In this document: positions 1-11,339 of the stretch, in pieces
Layout of the letters: each line of letters begins with the position of its first letter
Position numbering within the stretch: position 1 is the stretch's first letter
Source of the DNA: Aricia agestis
Taxonomy: Eukaryota > Arthropoda > Insecta > Lepidoptera > Lycaenidae
DNA length: 64,000 bases
NCBI RefSeq assembly: GCF_905147365.1
Contig: NC_056417.1
Location: forward strand, 8,144,501-8,208,500
Direction of reading: 5' to 3'
Position numbers and translations under genes: made by a program
The notes under the pieces: generated by a model
Database searches by the model: none
Told to the model about the DNA's origin: nothing
The model's input: only the letters and a program-made list of their open reading frames with translations

Positions 1-70
1 TCGGAGCCTATTCCTTAACTCATCCACTAAATACCACTAATACACTAAATACGTCGAGCGTCGAAAAATC

Positions 71-120
71 CGATACTAAATGTAAGGCCTCCAATCGATA
101 CTAAATGTAAGGCCTCCGAT
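71..120. repeat. Tandem duplication, 2 x 25 bp
   Basis: Two adjacent 25-bp units beginning CGATACTAAATGTAAGGCC differ at one base. No coding potential is seen. Confidence 0.85.
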
Positions 121-1157
121 CGAACGAGGGTACTTTTAAAATCAATTAAAAGTATATTGGATTGGTCGGCGACATATATTTTTTTCATTGACTCGACTAA
201 TAGCATTCCCGATAATCCCTATTCCTATTTAAAATCAAGGCTTTACAGGATCAACTTTTAATCTATTAGAATAAGCCTTTGTGGGCTTAAATCGATATCT
301 CATATAATTAGGTTAGACTGTGGTTCATACTTTGTTTAGTCTCTTTAGAATTATTTTACCTTGTTTTTATGCGAGTGATTATTATTTGTACTTGCCTATA
401 TTTATTGACTAACGAATAGATGATTTCAGCCACACAACACTGAGACATTGTAAATAGTCCATGAACTGTATTGTGGTTTGTGTGCTGTTATCTATAAAAT
501 AATTTATAAAACTTGAAAAGTGTCAAGGGACACCCGAATGGAACGAAGTTATTTCTTATGTTCGAAAAACCTGTATACATATTATGCACTCAAAAAAATT
601 ATTTAAAAAAATGCCATCTATTGACGCCCAGGAATATTTACTATCAGCGCCCTCTGCCCCTAACATGCAGGTACTAATAAAAAGTGTCGAGGACAAATCA
701 AGGTCAAATATCGTTCTCTCTAGCCTTCTGATTTACGCCGAACCCGCGATAAGGAACTTCGTTCCAATTCTTTATTTCTTTTCCGTAGCTATATAAATAA
801 TATATAAATAAAATATTATAAATTATTCTTTTTCTTCAAATACAATAACTTAAACGCAATTCCACGCCAGGGGAGTCTGCGAAAGCAATCAATGTTCTAA
901 ATATTTTCAATTTATTCGTAACCTTGTTTGGACTTACTGACAGGTCTAATCCACTTGGTACCGAGTTAAGTGACATCGGAAGTGCTGAAAATAAGTGTTA
1001 TTAAACATAACTGATTCTGACTTTGACGAAGGTCTCCGTAACGAAATAAAAAAACGCGACACAAAATTATGAGGGTAATTTTGAAGGTTCAGGATTTAAC
1101 AGATCTGCGTCGGACAGAGACAAACGTATTTGCTGTTTCAACTTTCCTTTGAACCGC
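121..1157. other. AT-rich sequence, no gene recognised
   Basis: No convincing gene. A short inverted pair (GAATGGAACGAAGTT near 536 and its reverse complement near 755-769) suggests a degraded foldback element. The 70-codon open frame at 584-796 has no recognisable motif and overlaps that foldback. Confidence 0.5.
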
Positions 1158-1370
1158 AGAAGATTAGTGAAAATTGAGATACGTCGTATCAGACATTGAA
1201 ATTTCTACAATAATAAGCTAACATCCGATGTTAGCTTAGTATTAATTTATTTAATTTTTTAACTTAATTCACGCCCAGTAGACGTTTTAGTCTTAACTAT
1301 ATTTTTAGTCAGCAGTATGGTAGCAATTTCAATTTCTGATACGACGTATCCCAATTTTTACTAAAATTCT
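1158..1370. repeat. Foldback element (MITE-like)
   Basis: Inverted arms of about 50 bp at 1159-1208 and 1319-1367 share the core GAGATACGTCGTATCAGA. A second small hairpin (GCTAACATCCGATGTTAGC) lies in the loop at about 1217-1236. No clear target duplication was found, so the class is open. Confidence 0.6.
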
Positions 1371-1640
1371 ACATTATAAAAAGCGTTTTTATGCTACATC
1401 GAGGGGTTAAAATTCATTTTTAGCGCGGTAGCCGTACATTTTCTGAGACTCGATGTATCACTATGGAAACTGTAAAGGATCCAACACATTAATAGTCCGC
1501 CTGCCGGCTCTTTTCGGCAGGCTGCCTAACAGACTGACAGTCGTTGACCGTCGATACAAAATCTACAAAATCGTCAGGGGAACTGTGAGTCTGTGATCTT
1601 TTCCGATTAACTGCCAGGCGGCGGCCTGCCGGCGACCTGG

Positions 1641-1836
1641 GTGAAGTCAAACGAGCGTAATTTTGTGAGTCGTGAGTCGCAGAATTTCTGCCGCGTAAAT
1701 ATCTTTTCATACAAATCATGACTCACAAAATTACGCTCGTGTGAATCAATCAAGACTTTTGTATGAAACTGAATGCAGCAGAATTTCTTCCAACCGAAAT
1801 TCTGCGACTCACAACTCACAAATGAGGCTCGTTTGG
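1641..1836. repeat. Complex foldback repeat
   Basis: The left arm (about 1641-1692, with ACGAGCGTAATTTTGTGAGT and GTGAGTCGCAGAATTTC) is repeated in inverted form at about 1786-1836, and part of it again at 1720-1741. The multiple internal inverted copies suggest a MITE-like foldback. Confidence 0.55.
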
Positions 1837-2672
1837 CATATTCTTCATCGGATAAGCGGCTTACGCGTGACAGACAGACAGACATACACTTGAATAAAAT
1901 ATTATAAGTATTAGTATAGATTAACATACTTTACTCTCTAGGATTGCGGACCTTTCACAGCTACCCAACAAGATAATTCTCTTGAGATTTCTAACCAAAT
2001 ATTTGGATGGACCTCCTCAATCCTGGACGCAGCGTCTGCAAAACCTCCTGAGGTTAGATAGTCACAGATTTATAGTACTTCACACCAGGTGCACTAAACA
2101 GAGGTAATGTACGACCCGCTGAAATACTGCCTTAAGTACACATTTATATGAAACGTTATTTAAATTAAAGTGTCGGGGCTAAAAGCGTGATTTTAAAAAT
2201 GGTCATTTTAGAGTTTTGGGACATTTCCTTTTACATTTCTTAACTGTACTTAATTAAATGAAGAGTTTGACAGATAAGACTTTTTTCCGAAGGCAGGTCG
2301 TAACAGCCCTGACGTCACTGCAATCCTTAAGGATCTATTGTGACTCCTTTGCATTATGGCGCATTTTCACTGGTCGCATGTGGGGTGCGGGAGATTTCTG
2401 AAACGCATGCCACGACCAATGAAAATTTGCCATTAGTTGTTATAGATTCCCCGTATGCTGAGTTAACGACTAATGAAAATAAGCGACGCGTAGTCGCGTA
2501 GACAGACTTCAATTGCGTGAGATGCATTAAGTTTGTCAATTATATATTAATTATATTAATTCAACACTTTAGAAATTCTATCTACGTGTCGCGTTGCCGT
2601 CTAAATTGACCCTTAGAATACCGCATCCCCAACCCAATGCTACTAGGCTTATGTCTATATTATGTGTCTTTA
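1837..2672. other. No gene recognised
   Basis: Non-coding by eye. A short inverted pair at about 2355-2380 and 2406-2432 (ATGGCGCATTTTCACTGGTC against its diverged complement) is the only structure noted. Confidence 0.45.
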
Positions 2673-2828
2673 CACACTAGGTCGAAAAAACGCGGCCGAA
2701 GTTCGGCACGGTTACGCCTGCAATGTATTTTAAATCACTGACGACATTACGTCGCGTTATATTATATGCGTAGCGTATTGCTGGCGTAATCATGCCGAAC
2801 TTCGGCCACGTATTTTCGGCCTAGTGTG
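2673..2828. mobile_element. MITE with TTTA flanks
   Basis: The element is 156 bp. Termini CACACTAGGTCGAAAA and its complement CGGCCTAGTGTG form inverted repeats of about 37 bp that include GGCCGAAGTTCGGCA. Both ends are flanked by TTTA (2669-2672 and 2829-2832), consistent with a target duplication. There is no transposase, so it is non-autonomous. Confidence 0.75.
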
Positions 2829-2938
2829 TTTAGACACTATCTTTATTAAATTATAGTTAAGTAATTAATATTAATATTCGTCATCTATGATAAAGACTAG
2901 ATCAGGCATGAGAATTCTACACTTCCGAAACTAATAAG

Positions 2939-2998
2939 AAAATAGAAGCATTGTACGATGTTGTAAAAATTTACAATATCGTACAACGCTTCTATTTC
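2939..2998. repeat. Near-perfect palindrome, ~28-bp arms
   Basis: The arm AATAGAAGCATTGTACGATG is followed immediately by its inverted copy with a few substitutions. It would form a long hairpin if transcribed or extruded. Confidence 0.8.
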
Positions 2999-3347
2999 CA
3001 AAAGCAAATACCGATTTTCGACGAATTCGTTTGTTATTAATGTAACACACAAAAAAGGCTGTTTGATGAAAGCCCGAACTGTGCTTTTACGAAAAATTTC
3101 CACGCTTTTTATTACTGCGAAGTCCAACAGTAATTAACACGTAGTTACGGAGAAGTTATTATTACTAGTTTTTATGATTCCATTGAAATCCATGAAATCC
3201 TTAGACCTTATAGTTTCATTAGTTATTCCCGCGGCTCTGTCCGGCAAAACACATCCGGAAATACTATTATTTTTTATTCATACTATTTTTGGGGATAAAA
3301 AAATATATTTCTATATTTTTAGGGCTCCAAATCCAAAACCCAAAACC

Positions 3348-3575
3348 CATCGAAGTCTCAGTAATAGGGTATTACTGAGACTTCGATGTCTGTCCGGTTG
3401 TCTCCAGGCTGTAACTCAAAAACCACTATATAGCTAGACTTCTGAAATTTTCACTGATTGTGTATTTCTGTTGCTGCTATAACAACAAATACTAAAAACT
3501 CAATAAAATAAATATTAAAGGGTGGCTCCCATACAATAAACGTGATTTTGTTGGCCTTTTTTGCTCGTAATCAAT
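3348..3575 (-). repeat. GGTTCCGTACCC-family repeat, partial, foldback end
   Basis: Minus-strand fragment of a recurrent lepidopteran interspersed repeat; other copies here lie at 5298, 5941 and 48130. The first 41 bp (3348-3388) are a perfect palindrome: CATCGAAGTCTCAGTAATA, GGG spacer, then its exact complement. The repeat appears to have been joined to an inverted copy of its own end. Confidence 0.7.
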
Positions 3576-3667
3576 AATGGTAGCAGGAAGGCACTTGAAA
3601 TACTCACAATATTCTTAATTATATTTGTACTTTAATAATTAATGATAAAATTTTAATTAAGTAATTA

Positions 3668-3775
3668 TATTTGAGGGCGGCTCCCATACAAGAAACACAA
3701 TTTATTTGTCTACTTTCGCTCTATACCGGTACGTAACCCTGCGTGCGCGAGTCCGATTCGCACTTGGCTGATTTT
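3668..3775 (-). repeat. GGTTCCGTACCC-family repeat, head fragment
   Basis: It contains GGCTCCCATACAAG and ends CGCGAGTCCGATTCGCACTT, the head of the same family in minus orientation. It is separated from the preceding fragment by about 90 bp. Confidence 0.65.
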
Positions 3776-3946
3776 TATATCTTTTTTTGCTTTTATAGAA
3801 TTCGTGATATAATCTGTCTGTGTCTGTCTGTCCTCCCGGCTCCCTGTAAAACTTCTCAAAACGAATTACGTTAAAAATACACGCTAGTATTAAATTAATA
3901 GACAGTGTTAAAGATAACACCTATATAATTATAAAAAAGTTAAAAT

Positions 3947-4052
3947 TCGGCCAAGTGCGAGTCGGACTCGCGCACGAAGGGTTCCGTACCGTTATAGAGC
4001 GAAAATAAGGAAAAAAATGTGTTTTTTTTGTATGGGAGCCCCCCTTAATTAA
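3947..4052 (+). repeat. GGTTCCGTACCC-family repeat, 5' part
   Basis: It begins CGGCCAAGTGCGAGTCGG and runs to TATGGGAGCCCCCCTTAA. It is cut by the poly-T of the SINE that starts at 4053, so the SINE is the younger insertion. Confidence 0.75.
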
Positions 4053-4367
4053 TTTTTTTTTATGAAATAAGGGGGCAAACGAGCAAACGGGTCACCTGAT
4101 GGAAAGCAACTTCATCATAAGAGCTGCAGGTGCGTTGCCGGCCTTTTGAGAGGGAATAGGGTAATAGGGGAGGGTAGTGATGGGAAGGGAAAGGAATAAG
4201 GGAGGGTAGGGAAGGGATTAGGGTAGGGGATTGGGCCTCCGGTAAACTCACTCACTCGGCGAAACACAGCGCAAGCACTGTTTCACGCCGGTTTTCTGTG
4301 AGAACGTGGTATTTCTCCGGTCGAGCCGGCCCATTCGTGTGGAAGCATGGCTCTCCCACGTATAAAA
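4053..4367 (-). mobile_element. Lepidopteran SINE, full-length-like copy 1
   Basis: The poly-T at 4053 is the A-tail of a minus-strand insertion. The body carries the family marker GGGGGCAAACGAGCAAACGG. It ends at a head reading, on the minus strand, CGTGGGAGAGCCATGC with a GGCTCGACCGG motif resembling a Pol III B box. The middle is a GGGTAGGGAAGGG-type purine-rich tract that varies in length between copies. Other copies lie at 8119, 40250, 40958 (fragment) and 63557. Confidence 0.8.
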
Positions 4368-4989
4368 CATTACTTAATATTAAAGTACACATATAATAGG
4401 CATGATGGCTATTTTTTTTTCTTATCGGTAATTGAAAGACACTTAAAAAATAGAAACATCATTGAAAAAATGACTCTGATAGCTTAAAAATTCACCAAGA
4501 TTTCACCAATTCACCAATTCAAATATCTCATAAAAAAGACCTGCCCGAAACGCTACCAAAGTATGACGTCAGTCTTTCGTAGTTTGTACGCATCAGGAGA
4601 CAACTTTGTTCGACAGGTATATTAAATATTGCGTTTATGAAAGTGGTTTCGTAACAAAAGTTGCTTAAAATTGCAATTAAAATGCAATTAAAATTGCATA
4701 AGTTATCGAATTGTATACAAATATTAAGAAATTTAATTAAAAAAAAATCGACTTGAATATCCAACCTTGAAGGCACATAACAAAAAAACACTATCAACAA
4801 TATCACTAACATAACAAACAAATGCTATCAAGCTGAAATTTTGGGAACACTTATTTTTTACCGTGATTTCTTTATTTTATTAACAAAATTCGCTAATCTT
4901 TGACCTTGTCATCATCCCTATTGAGGATTTTGTGAAAATTTCAAGTGTTTAAAAATAAAAATAAAAATAAAAAATTGTTTTATTTCTGA
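4368..4989. other. No gene recognised
   Basis: AT-rich. A 97-codon minus-strand open frame (4528-4821) is hydrophobic but has no recognisable family motif and is not supported as a gene. Confidence 0.4.
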
Positions 4990-5175
4990 ATAAATTTGAA
5001 TCAAATATTTTCAGAACGTTGAACTACATGTTGCCTACCACCGGTTCGGGAACTAACCCGGCGAGAAGAACCGGCGTAAGAAACTCGCACGGAAAATTTG
5101 TCTTTTAAAGAAAAATTTACAATGTAAATAACTTAATCTATACAATATGAATACACAATTGTAAGTCAGATATAA
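4990..5175. repeat. Interspersed repeat fragment (LINE-tail-like)
   Basis: The block GCCTACCACCGGTTCGGGAA, then CCCGGCGAGAAGAACCGG, also occurs inverted and diverged at about 10508-10560. This two-copy relationship is the main evidence. I believe similar blocks occur at 3' ends of lepidopteran LINEs, but could not check. Confidence 0.5.
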
Positions 5176-5297
5176 TAAATGTAGAAGCAGCCTTGCAAGC
5201 AGCCATCCTACTCCCAAGATGTGCTATCGTTTAGGAAATCGTTGACCGTATAGTAGGCTTTGGCACACAAACGTTTATAAGTTGCCATTATGGATTA

Positions 5298-5572
5298 CGA
5301 GCAAAAAGACCAAAAAACTAACGTTTGTTGTATGGGAGCCCCCCTTAAATATTATTATATTTTGTTTTTAGTATTTGTTGTTATAGCGGCACCAGAATAC
5401 ATAATCTGTGAAAATTTCAGAAGTCTAGCTGTGGCGGTTCTTGAGTTACAGCCTGGAGACAGACAGACAGACAGACGGACAGACAGATAGACAGACAGAC
5501 AGACAGACGGACAGACATGGAAGTCTCAGTAATAGGGTCCCGTTTTTACCCTTTGGGTACGGAACCCTAAAA
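5298..5572 (+). repeat. GGTTCCGTACCC-family repeat, 3' portion
   Basis: It runs from TTGTATGGGAGCCCCCCTTA through GTTATAGCGGCACCAGAATA and a CAGA microsatellite (about 5456-5515) to GGTACGGAACCCTAAAA. The head (CGGCCAAGTGCGAG) is missing. Confidence 0.75.
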
Positions 5573-5940
5573 AGTATTGAATCTTTCTCTCTTTAGATTT
5601 CTTTCATATTTTAGCTAACATACTTCTTCTACAGATGTCGGAGATACGTTTCCGTGGGAGGCTTTAAAGGTTTGACATTTAAGGATTATAATATTCATAG
5701 CGTTACGGCCGAGGAGGCTCAGTATTAAAAGGCATAATAGACTCAATTTCCACTATCATAATTCATAATATAAAAAGATGATCCTTCAAGACATGCTTTG
5801 TGAAAAACATTTCTTTACTAATAAAAAATAAAAATATTTACACATCCATCATGTTTGTCATTGCCTGGCTCATTGGAAACACCGAAAACAGACAAAGGCA
5901 GCGGACTTATATGAATATAAATACTTATAAATAAAAATAA
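5573..5940. other. No gene recognised
   Basis: AT-rich unassigned sequence between two copies of the same interspersed repeat. Confidence 0.5.
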
Positions 5941-6235
5941 TGGGACAAGCGCGAGTCGGACTCGCGCACGAGGGGTTCCGTTCGGCCGTACCATCATAGA
6001 GACAAAAGAGGTCAAAAATTAATAGAGGCCAAGGAAACGATGCCGAAAAAATTACGTTAGTTGTATGGGTTAGTATTTCTTGTTATAGCGTCAACAGAAA
6101 TACACAATCTGTGAAAATTTCAACTCTAGCTATTACCGTTCTTGGGCTATAGCCTGGAGACACACAGACAAACGAACAGGCGTCGAAGTCTTAGTAATAG
6201 AGTCCCGTTTTTACCCTTTGGGTACGGAACCCTAA
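5941..6235 (+). repeat. GGTTCCGTACCC-family repeat, near complete
   Basis: It starts GCGCGAGTCGGACTCGCGCA and ends GGGTACGGAACCCTAATA. Internal landmarks (TTGTATGGG, GTTATAGCGTCAACAGAAAT, GCCTGGAGACA) are in the same order as in the other copies. Confidence 0.75.
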
Positions 6236-6237
6236 TA

Positions 6238-6434
6238 AACGAACTAGATGACGCTCGCAACTTCGTTGCGTCAAAATCCAATTATTGTGCGGGAACCAAC
6301 CATTTTTACAGGATAAAAAGTATTCTATATCTTTTTCTGGACTCAAAGTATACCCACATCCAGCAAAATTGGTTCAGTGGTTTAGGTGTAAAGAGGTAAC
6401 AGACATTCAGACACACTTCCGCATGTATAATATT
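6238..6434 (+). repeat. RTE/SINE-type tail repeat
   Basis: It contains ACTTCGTTGCGTCAAAATCC, GGATAAAAAGTATTC, TTGGTTCAGTGGTTTAGGTG and a terminal CGCATGTATAATATTA. These match the order of a common lepidopteran non-LTR tail whose reverse-oriented copies occur here at 28458, 30752 and 41655. A 56-bp MITE abuts its end. Confidence 0.6.
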
Positions 6435-6435
6435 A

Positions 6436-6491
6436 AGGTCCTGTTTCACCACTTCCTGATAAGGCGCCGTAAAGTGGTGAAACCGGCCCTA
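6436..6491. mobile_element. Minimal MITE, GGGCCTGTTTCACCAC family
   Basis: Termini AGGTCCTGTTTCACCACTT and AAGTGGTGAAACCGGCCCT form an almost uninterrupted hairpin of 56 bp. Larger relatives lie at 18093 and 20888. Confidence 0.65.
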
Positions 6492-7726
6492 AGAATATTT
6501 ACACAGCCAACAAGATCTGCTTGTCTGGCATATTGGGAACATCGCATGACAGCTATAATATGTAAATGTATTCTGTAACTGTTTATCATTATTAGTGTAT
6601 TTTACATACATCCATTTTAATTTTTCCCGTATAAAACGTTAGGCTAGATACATTTTACACGCTTAGAAGAAAATACTTTGCTCGTTCCTTGATGTTTATT
6701 AAAAATATAAAAAGTTAAAAAATGTTCCTCCACCGACTTAAGCGAAAAATAACTCCAACGAAGATGTAAAAAAATCCACCGCACTATATCTGGCATCAGA
6801 TTTGATCCTCTCTATTAAACGGAGTAGTTTGAGCGGGAATTTTTATTTTTTTATACACTCAAAATGGCGGTATACTTTTTTATACAACATGGCGCTTTTT
6901 TCATTTTTGAAGTCAACTATCGTTTCTTTTTTTTTAAATACTATACATAGTAAGTATTTAAAAAAAAGAACAACCAAGAAATGAAATAGGTACACTCATT
7001 TAATTTTTTTGCTGTTTCTACGTTTTGGGCTATACTAAAATTTACTATCTATTCTTTTTATAATATAATTTTATATTTTATACATAACACAAAATTAAAA
7101 CAAACATTTTCGATTATTATAGAGAATTGAAATCCTTCAACAGGACGCTTGTCAGAAACTTTATTGAAATGTATTAATAAAACTTTAATAACCTGAAATG
7201 CCAAATTAATTCCCATTTCATTTATGATTTAAAGTTATTAATGTGAATAATAATCACAGTCACACCCTGCAAGGGCGATATTGCGTTATAAATTCAGTGC
7301 CGCCCTAAAGCGCCCTAATACGGCGCCACCGAGGGCCCTAATAGGACAACTTTCAGGACCCTTCTTGCATATGCATGCTAATCTAAAATGAAAATCTAAC
7401 TCTTAAATATTATTGCACTAGGGGAAACTTGACGATTGGCTACGTTTTTTATCTCAGAATGTTATTAAGTACGATAACTCGTCTCATTTCTGAACTGAAA
7501 ATATAGTAAAGCCCATATTTTCTATTGAATTCAAGTTTTTTAATTCACAATAGTATTTAAAAATACATAAACACTGTTCTTAAAAGTCAAATCAACAGTG
7601 AAGCCACAGATTAAAAAACAATGAAAGCAACAATAATATATCTAAAAGAGAAAATACGAATACACAAAAACAATACACGCCAAACTAATAAAAGCCTTTA
7701 GCTACGATAACAAAGCTAAAGTGATC
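6492..7726. other. AT-rich, no gene recognised
   Basis: No protein motif or known repeat was recognised. Poly-T and poly-A runs are frequent. Confidence 0.5.
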
Positions 7727-7837
7727 GGTGCTACGAGCTACGAGCTACGAGCTACGGGCTACGAGGCTACGGCGTAGCATCAGTCGTCCTTTTTCGATCC
7801 TTTCGATGCTTCGTCCTTTTTCGATCCTTTCGATACT
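7727..7837. repeat. Two adjacent tandem arrays (8 bp and 27 bp)
   Basis: Imperfect GCTACGAG octamers repeat from about 7731 to 7775. They are followed by two 27-bp units beginning TCGTCCTTTTTCGATCCTTT (7784-7810 and 7811-7837). Confidence 0.8.
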
Positions 7838-8118
7838 CCGTCCTCGAATTATTCCTTTGTTTTTTCGACTAACGAATTGGTCCGGCCATCGACGGAATCA
7901 TTGAAACAGAATATTTTTGTTTGACATTACAATGCACTCTTCAGTATTCACGGTGCCATTAAAAGCATTTTTTACTCTTGCATAAGAGGCGATTGCTTCA
8001 TTTTTTATGCTTTAATATTTGACATTAAATGAGAAGATACAATTTCCTTCAAAATTTTAAGGTAGTATATTATGTAATCGAATAAACTTTTCTTCAAAGA
8101 TCATTTTAATGAGCATAG

Positions 8119-8321
8119 TTTTTTTTTATTTTATATTGTGATAAGGGGGCAAACGAACGCAACTTCCGTCGCCCATGGACACTCGCAGCATCAGAAGAGC
8201 TACAGGTGCGTTGCCGGCCTATTAAGAGGGAATAGGGTAATAGGGGAGGGTAGGGATGGGAAGGGAATTCTTCGGTCGAGCCGGCCCATTCGTGCCGAAG
8301 CATGGCTCTCCCACGTATAAA
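8119..8321 (-). mobile_element. Lepidopteran SINE, copy 2 with internal deletion
   Basis: Poly-T start, GGGGGCAAACGAACG, GGTGCGTTGCCGGCC and the head complement CATGGCTCTCCCACG are present. The central stretch found in copies 1, 3 and 5 (GGGCCTCCGGTAAACTCAC through TTTCACGCCGG) is missing. Confidence 0.75.
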
Positions 8322-8805
8322 AGTTTAATAGGGCTTGGTCTTATATCTTTGCAAAGCTGCATTATTGATTTTGTCATTGTTTTAATGCATGTATAAAATC
8401 GAATAAAACAACACTATAAAATGAAATAAGACTATAACGTGGCATCGTCTCGCTGGAGCTGTAAGGCCTGACTTTTACGAGTCTGGCCTGACATCAGACA
8501 TAATACTGTAGAATTGTAAATAAAACATAAACAGACTCGACTGGACTACGAATTAGAGGCACGAGATTAAATTTCTAAATACTATAGTGTTGCCACGCGG
8601 TTTTGGTCAGGTAACAAGGTATGTTAATTTTACTTCCTCAATTTTTTTTATTGGGGACTTTTGGCGTACAGCAGAATTAAAGCGCTTACAGACGAACCGT
8701 TCGTCTGTGAGAAGCCTTAAAGTCCCTTGAAGAATACCATTACCATACCGAATTATATATTACCACTTATATTATTATTGTGGTGTTAAGTCATTAATAT
8801 CTCTA
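8322..8805. other. No gene recognised
   Basis: A short perfect hairpin (CAGACGAA CCG TTCGTCTG) lies at about 8690-8708. Nothing else could be assigned. Confidence 0.45.
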
Positions 8806-9118
8806 ATATATAAAATTCTCGTGTCACAATGTTAGATAGCGTACTCCTCCGAAACGGCTTTACTGATTTTAACCAAATTTTATATGCATATTCAGTGGGT
8901 CTGAGAATAGGCTACTGGGTACTTTTTATATTGATAAATGCATTTGTTGAATAAATAATAGTAAATTATTACAACTCGAGACTGACGGCGACCATTTTTT
9001 GTGCGACGGGATAGCGATGGACGTTGCCATGGTGACATACTTATTAAGTCACTTCAATAAAATAATACGGGCGAAATAATTTATATGGCAAAGAAACGTT
9101 TGCCGGGACAGATAGTGT
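8806..9118 (+). repeat. RTE-type interspersed repeat, copy A
   Basis: It contains GTACTCCTCCGAAACGGC, TGCATATTCAGTGGGTCTGA, CAACTCGAGACTGACGGC and GGGATAGCGATGGACGTTGC. It is closely similar, in the same order, to 13108-13395. Confidence 0.75.
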
Positions 9119-9565
9119 AATATATCTAATTTTATTATGATGAGCTAGTGATGAGCATTTAAAAAATCATGAAGTTAAATAGCTACAATAATGTAAGATA
9201 TTAATATCCCGGTTTCTAAGAATTTGATCAGCAAAAACAACTCTAAAGTAATAAAAAAACTCCTTGTCAAAAAATTCTGAAACTTTTGGTGTTCCGTAGT
9301 AAAAAAACAAATTTACCGAATCAAATACAAAACAATTGTACAAACTTTAGCAATCGAAACCGTATCTTAACGTTAATGTGTCTGAGTTTGTTGATGTTTT
9401 TCCGACTTTTAATTAGAATTGACGTTGAGTTTCAGATTATGTCGGCAAGGAGAAAGGTCCCCCCTTCTCGCCCCATATTTATCTGGCATTCCATCACGTT
9501 CGAAATTTAAATTAAAATGTAAATCGTCGGGGCCCTGTGATTGCCGATCGGCCCTCATTACACTA
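9119..9565. other. No gene recognised
   Basis: The 74-codon open frame at 9286-9510 shows no motif. Otherwise unassigned. Confidence 0.4.
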
Positions 9566-9758
9566 TTGCCAGGATACTGTGTGTAAAGTCCAAACTGATA
9601 TTGTTAATGTGAAAGTGTGTTACATGTGTGTGTGTGTTGCCAGGATACTGTGTGTAAAGTCCAAACTGATATTGTTAATGTGAAAGTGTGTATGCGTGAG
9701 TGTGTGTTGTGTGACCGATATAAACAAATAGAAAGGACATTCTATTTGTTTATATCGG
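9566..9758. repeat. 71-bp tandem duplication plus hairpin
   Basis: TTGCCAGGATACTGTGTGTA through GTGAAAGTGTGT occurs at 9566-9620 and again at 9637-9691, separated by a TG-rich spacer. A perfect 19-bp stem (CCGATATAAACAAATAGAA, 6-nt loop, complement) follows at 9715-9758. Confidence 0.85.
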
Positions 9759-10505
9759 TTTTCATTCTGGATTAAAAGACGGATCCTGCCTGCGTGCTAA
9801 TGAATTTCTAAAATAATTAAATTACGTGCAAGAAATCGTAACTGTTAATATGATAAAACAAATTAATAAGTGTCCAGCATAATAGAAGCACTATTTATCT
9901 AGATAATCTTCTTCTATAACTATGTAATGTAATGTAAATGACAATGTCTGATGAAGTATAAACCCTGTCTGCAGGATAACATTAATTAATTTCCATATTA
10001 TGTTGATAACTGCGTAATTAGCTGAGTATACTTAGTTAATGTTAGCTTTAAGTTTTCTACGTAACTTCTTAAAGCAAACTCGGTACAATACTGCGAAGTA
10101 AATCTTTATACATGAAAATGTTAATTTTCTTTCAACATTGACTGAAACTCGCTAAAGTTTGAAATAAACTCGAGCGAACTGCAGGTATAAAATGTTAGAG
10201 ATTTCGGAAATATTGCAAGTGAGTACGCTAATGAAACACGACTAAGCTGAGCTGTAAGTTCGCTGCATCTTTTGCAGTCAAACTCAAAGTTTACTACAAA
10301 CTTGGCTACGAGGCAAACACTTAATTGGTGGAGTATTTTGTGACACTGAACAGTTCTGAGTACGATCCTACTAAAATATCAAAGTTTTTGATTTAATAAC
10401 GTCATTTTAAATAATTTTTGTGTTTAATGACATTGGGACTGGGTTTTATGCCTGGCGGAGACATGATGATTTTAATCTGTGAGTTGAAAAAATTGCGTGT
10501 TTTTA
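9759..10505. other. No gene recognised
   Basis: AT-rich, unassigned. Confidence 0.5.
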
Positions 10506-10708
10506 TGCCGGTTCTTCTCGCCGGGTTCCCGATCCGGTGGTAGGCACCAGTAGTACCGACGTTAAAATACATTTAAAAAAAATTGAGTTTGAGTTTTTGA
10601 GTTTATAGGTTAGGCTTAGACTACACTAAGTTATACGACAAAATATTGAGTTCGAGTTTTTGAGTTTATATGTTAGGTTTAGGCTATATAAGTTATACGA
10701 CAAAATAG
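10506..10708. repeat. Repeat fragment and 63-bp tandem duplication
   Basis: At 10508-10560 is the inverted counterpart of the block at 4990-5175 (GGTTCTTCTCGCCGGGTTCC). From 10583, a 63-bp unit starting TTGAGTTTGAGTTTTTGAG is duplicated at 10646 with several substitutions. Confidence 0.7.
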
Positions 10709-11072
10709 GATATGTCCATCTTTTAATGAAATACCTGGTTTAGTGTTCGCTAACATCTTAAAAATAGATCGATTTTACGTAAAAATAACATTTTTAATAA
10801 TTATTGAAGAAAGTAAGTTATTCTTTTCACAAAATGGTTCTTAATTTCCTTATTTGAAAGTCTACACAAAGAGAAGTTTCCGTCAAACCGTTGTCCGACG
10901 CCCGACGCGACATAAAATCTGAAGTAAGATTGAATTTTCTTACAACGATTTTTTAATTGTACGTAACAAATATTTTTTAAAAATTCCCCTTATTAACATA
11001 ATTCTAAGTCTTCTTCTTCTTTTTTAAAAATGGCTCCTTAGTGAATCGCCAATGTTCTCTGTTAGTGAGTAA

Positions 11073-11230
11073 CGGCCGTTCCCACTATTTGATATATCTC
11101 TGGTTTTGCCCTACTAGAGATAGGAATAGCTCACAATTGACATAAAATATATGTCTCTAATGTCTAATGTGAGCTATTCCTATCTCTAGTAGGGCAAAAC
11201 CAGAGATATATCAAATATTGGGAACGGCCG
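11073..11230. mobile_element. MITE, PIF/Harbinger-like, TAA target duplication
   Basis: The element is 158 bp with inverted repeats of about 70 bp that start CGGCCGTTCCCA and include GGTTTTGCCCTACTAGAGAT. TAA occurs on both sides (11070-11072 and 11231-11233). A 3-bp TWA duplication is typical of PIF/Harbinger elements. It sits inside an older tRNA-derived repeat. Confidence 0.8.
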
Positions 11231-11275
11231 TAAATGACTGACTTAATTGACAACCAAACTTGGAATTAACATGTT

Positions 11276-11339
11276 TCCAACGCGGGAATCGAACCCACGA
11301 CCTCCGAGTCAAGAGCCACGCTCTAAGCCACTGGAGGCG
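11276..11339 (-). repeat. tRNA-like head of a SINE
   Basis: The minus strand reads GCCTCCAGTGGCTTAGAGCG, then GGTCGTGGGTTCGATTCCC, matching an A-box-like and a canonical B-box sequence (GGTTCGATTCC) at tRNA spacing. The anticodon arm does not fold cleanly, so a tRNA-derived SINE head is preferred over a functional tRNA. The body appears to continue leftward and is split by the MITE at 11073. Confidence 0.65.

Noticed and set aside
4528..4821. 97-codon hydrophobic minus-strand frame resembling a membrane protein
   Set aside because: AT-rich codons produce hydrophobic residues by default; no homology, start context or neighbours support it.
5456..5515. CRISPR-like regular repeats
   Set aside because: It is a CAGA microsatellite within an interspersed repeat; no spaced repeat array exists anywhere in the window.
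11276..11339. Possible functional tRNA gene
   Set aside because: B box is good but the anticodon arm does not fold with a proper U33 loop, and it adjoins a repeat body; a SINE head fits better.
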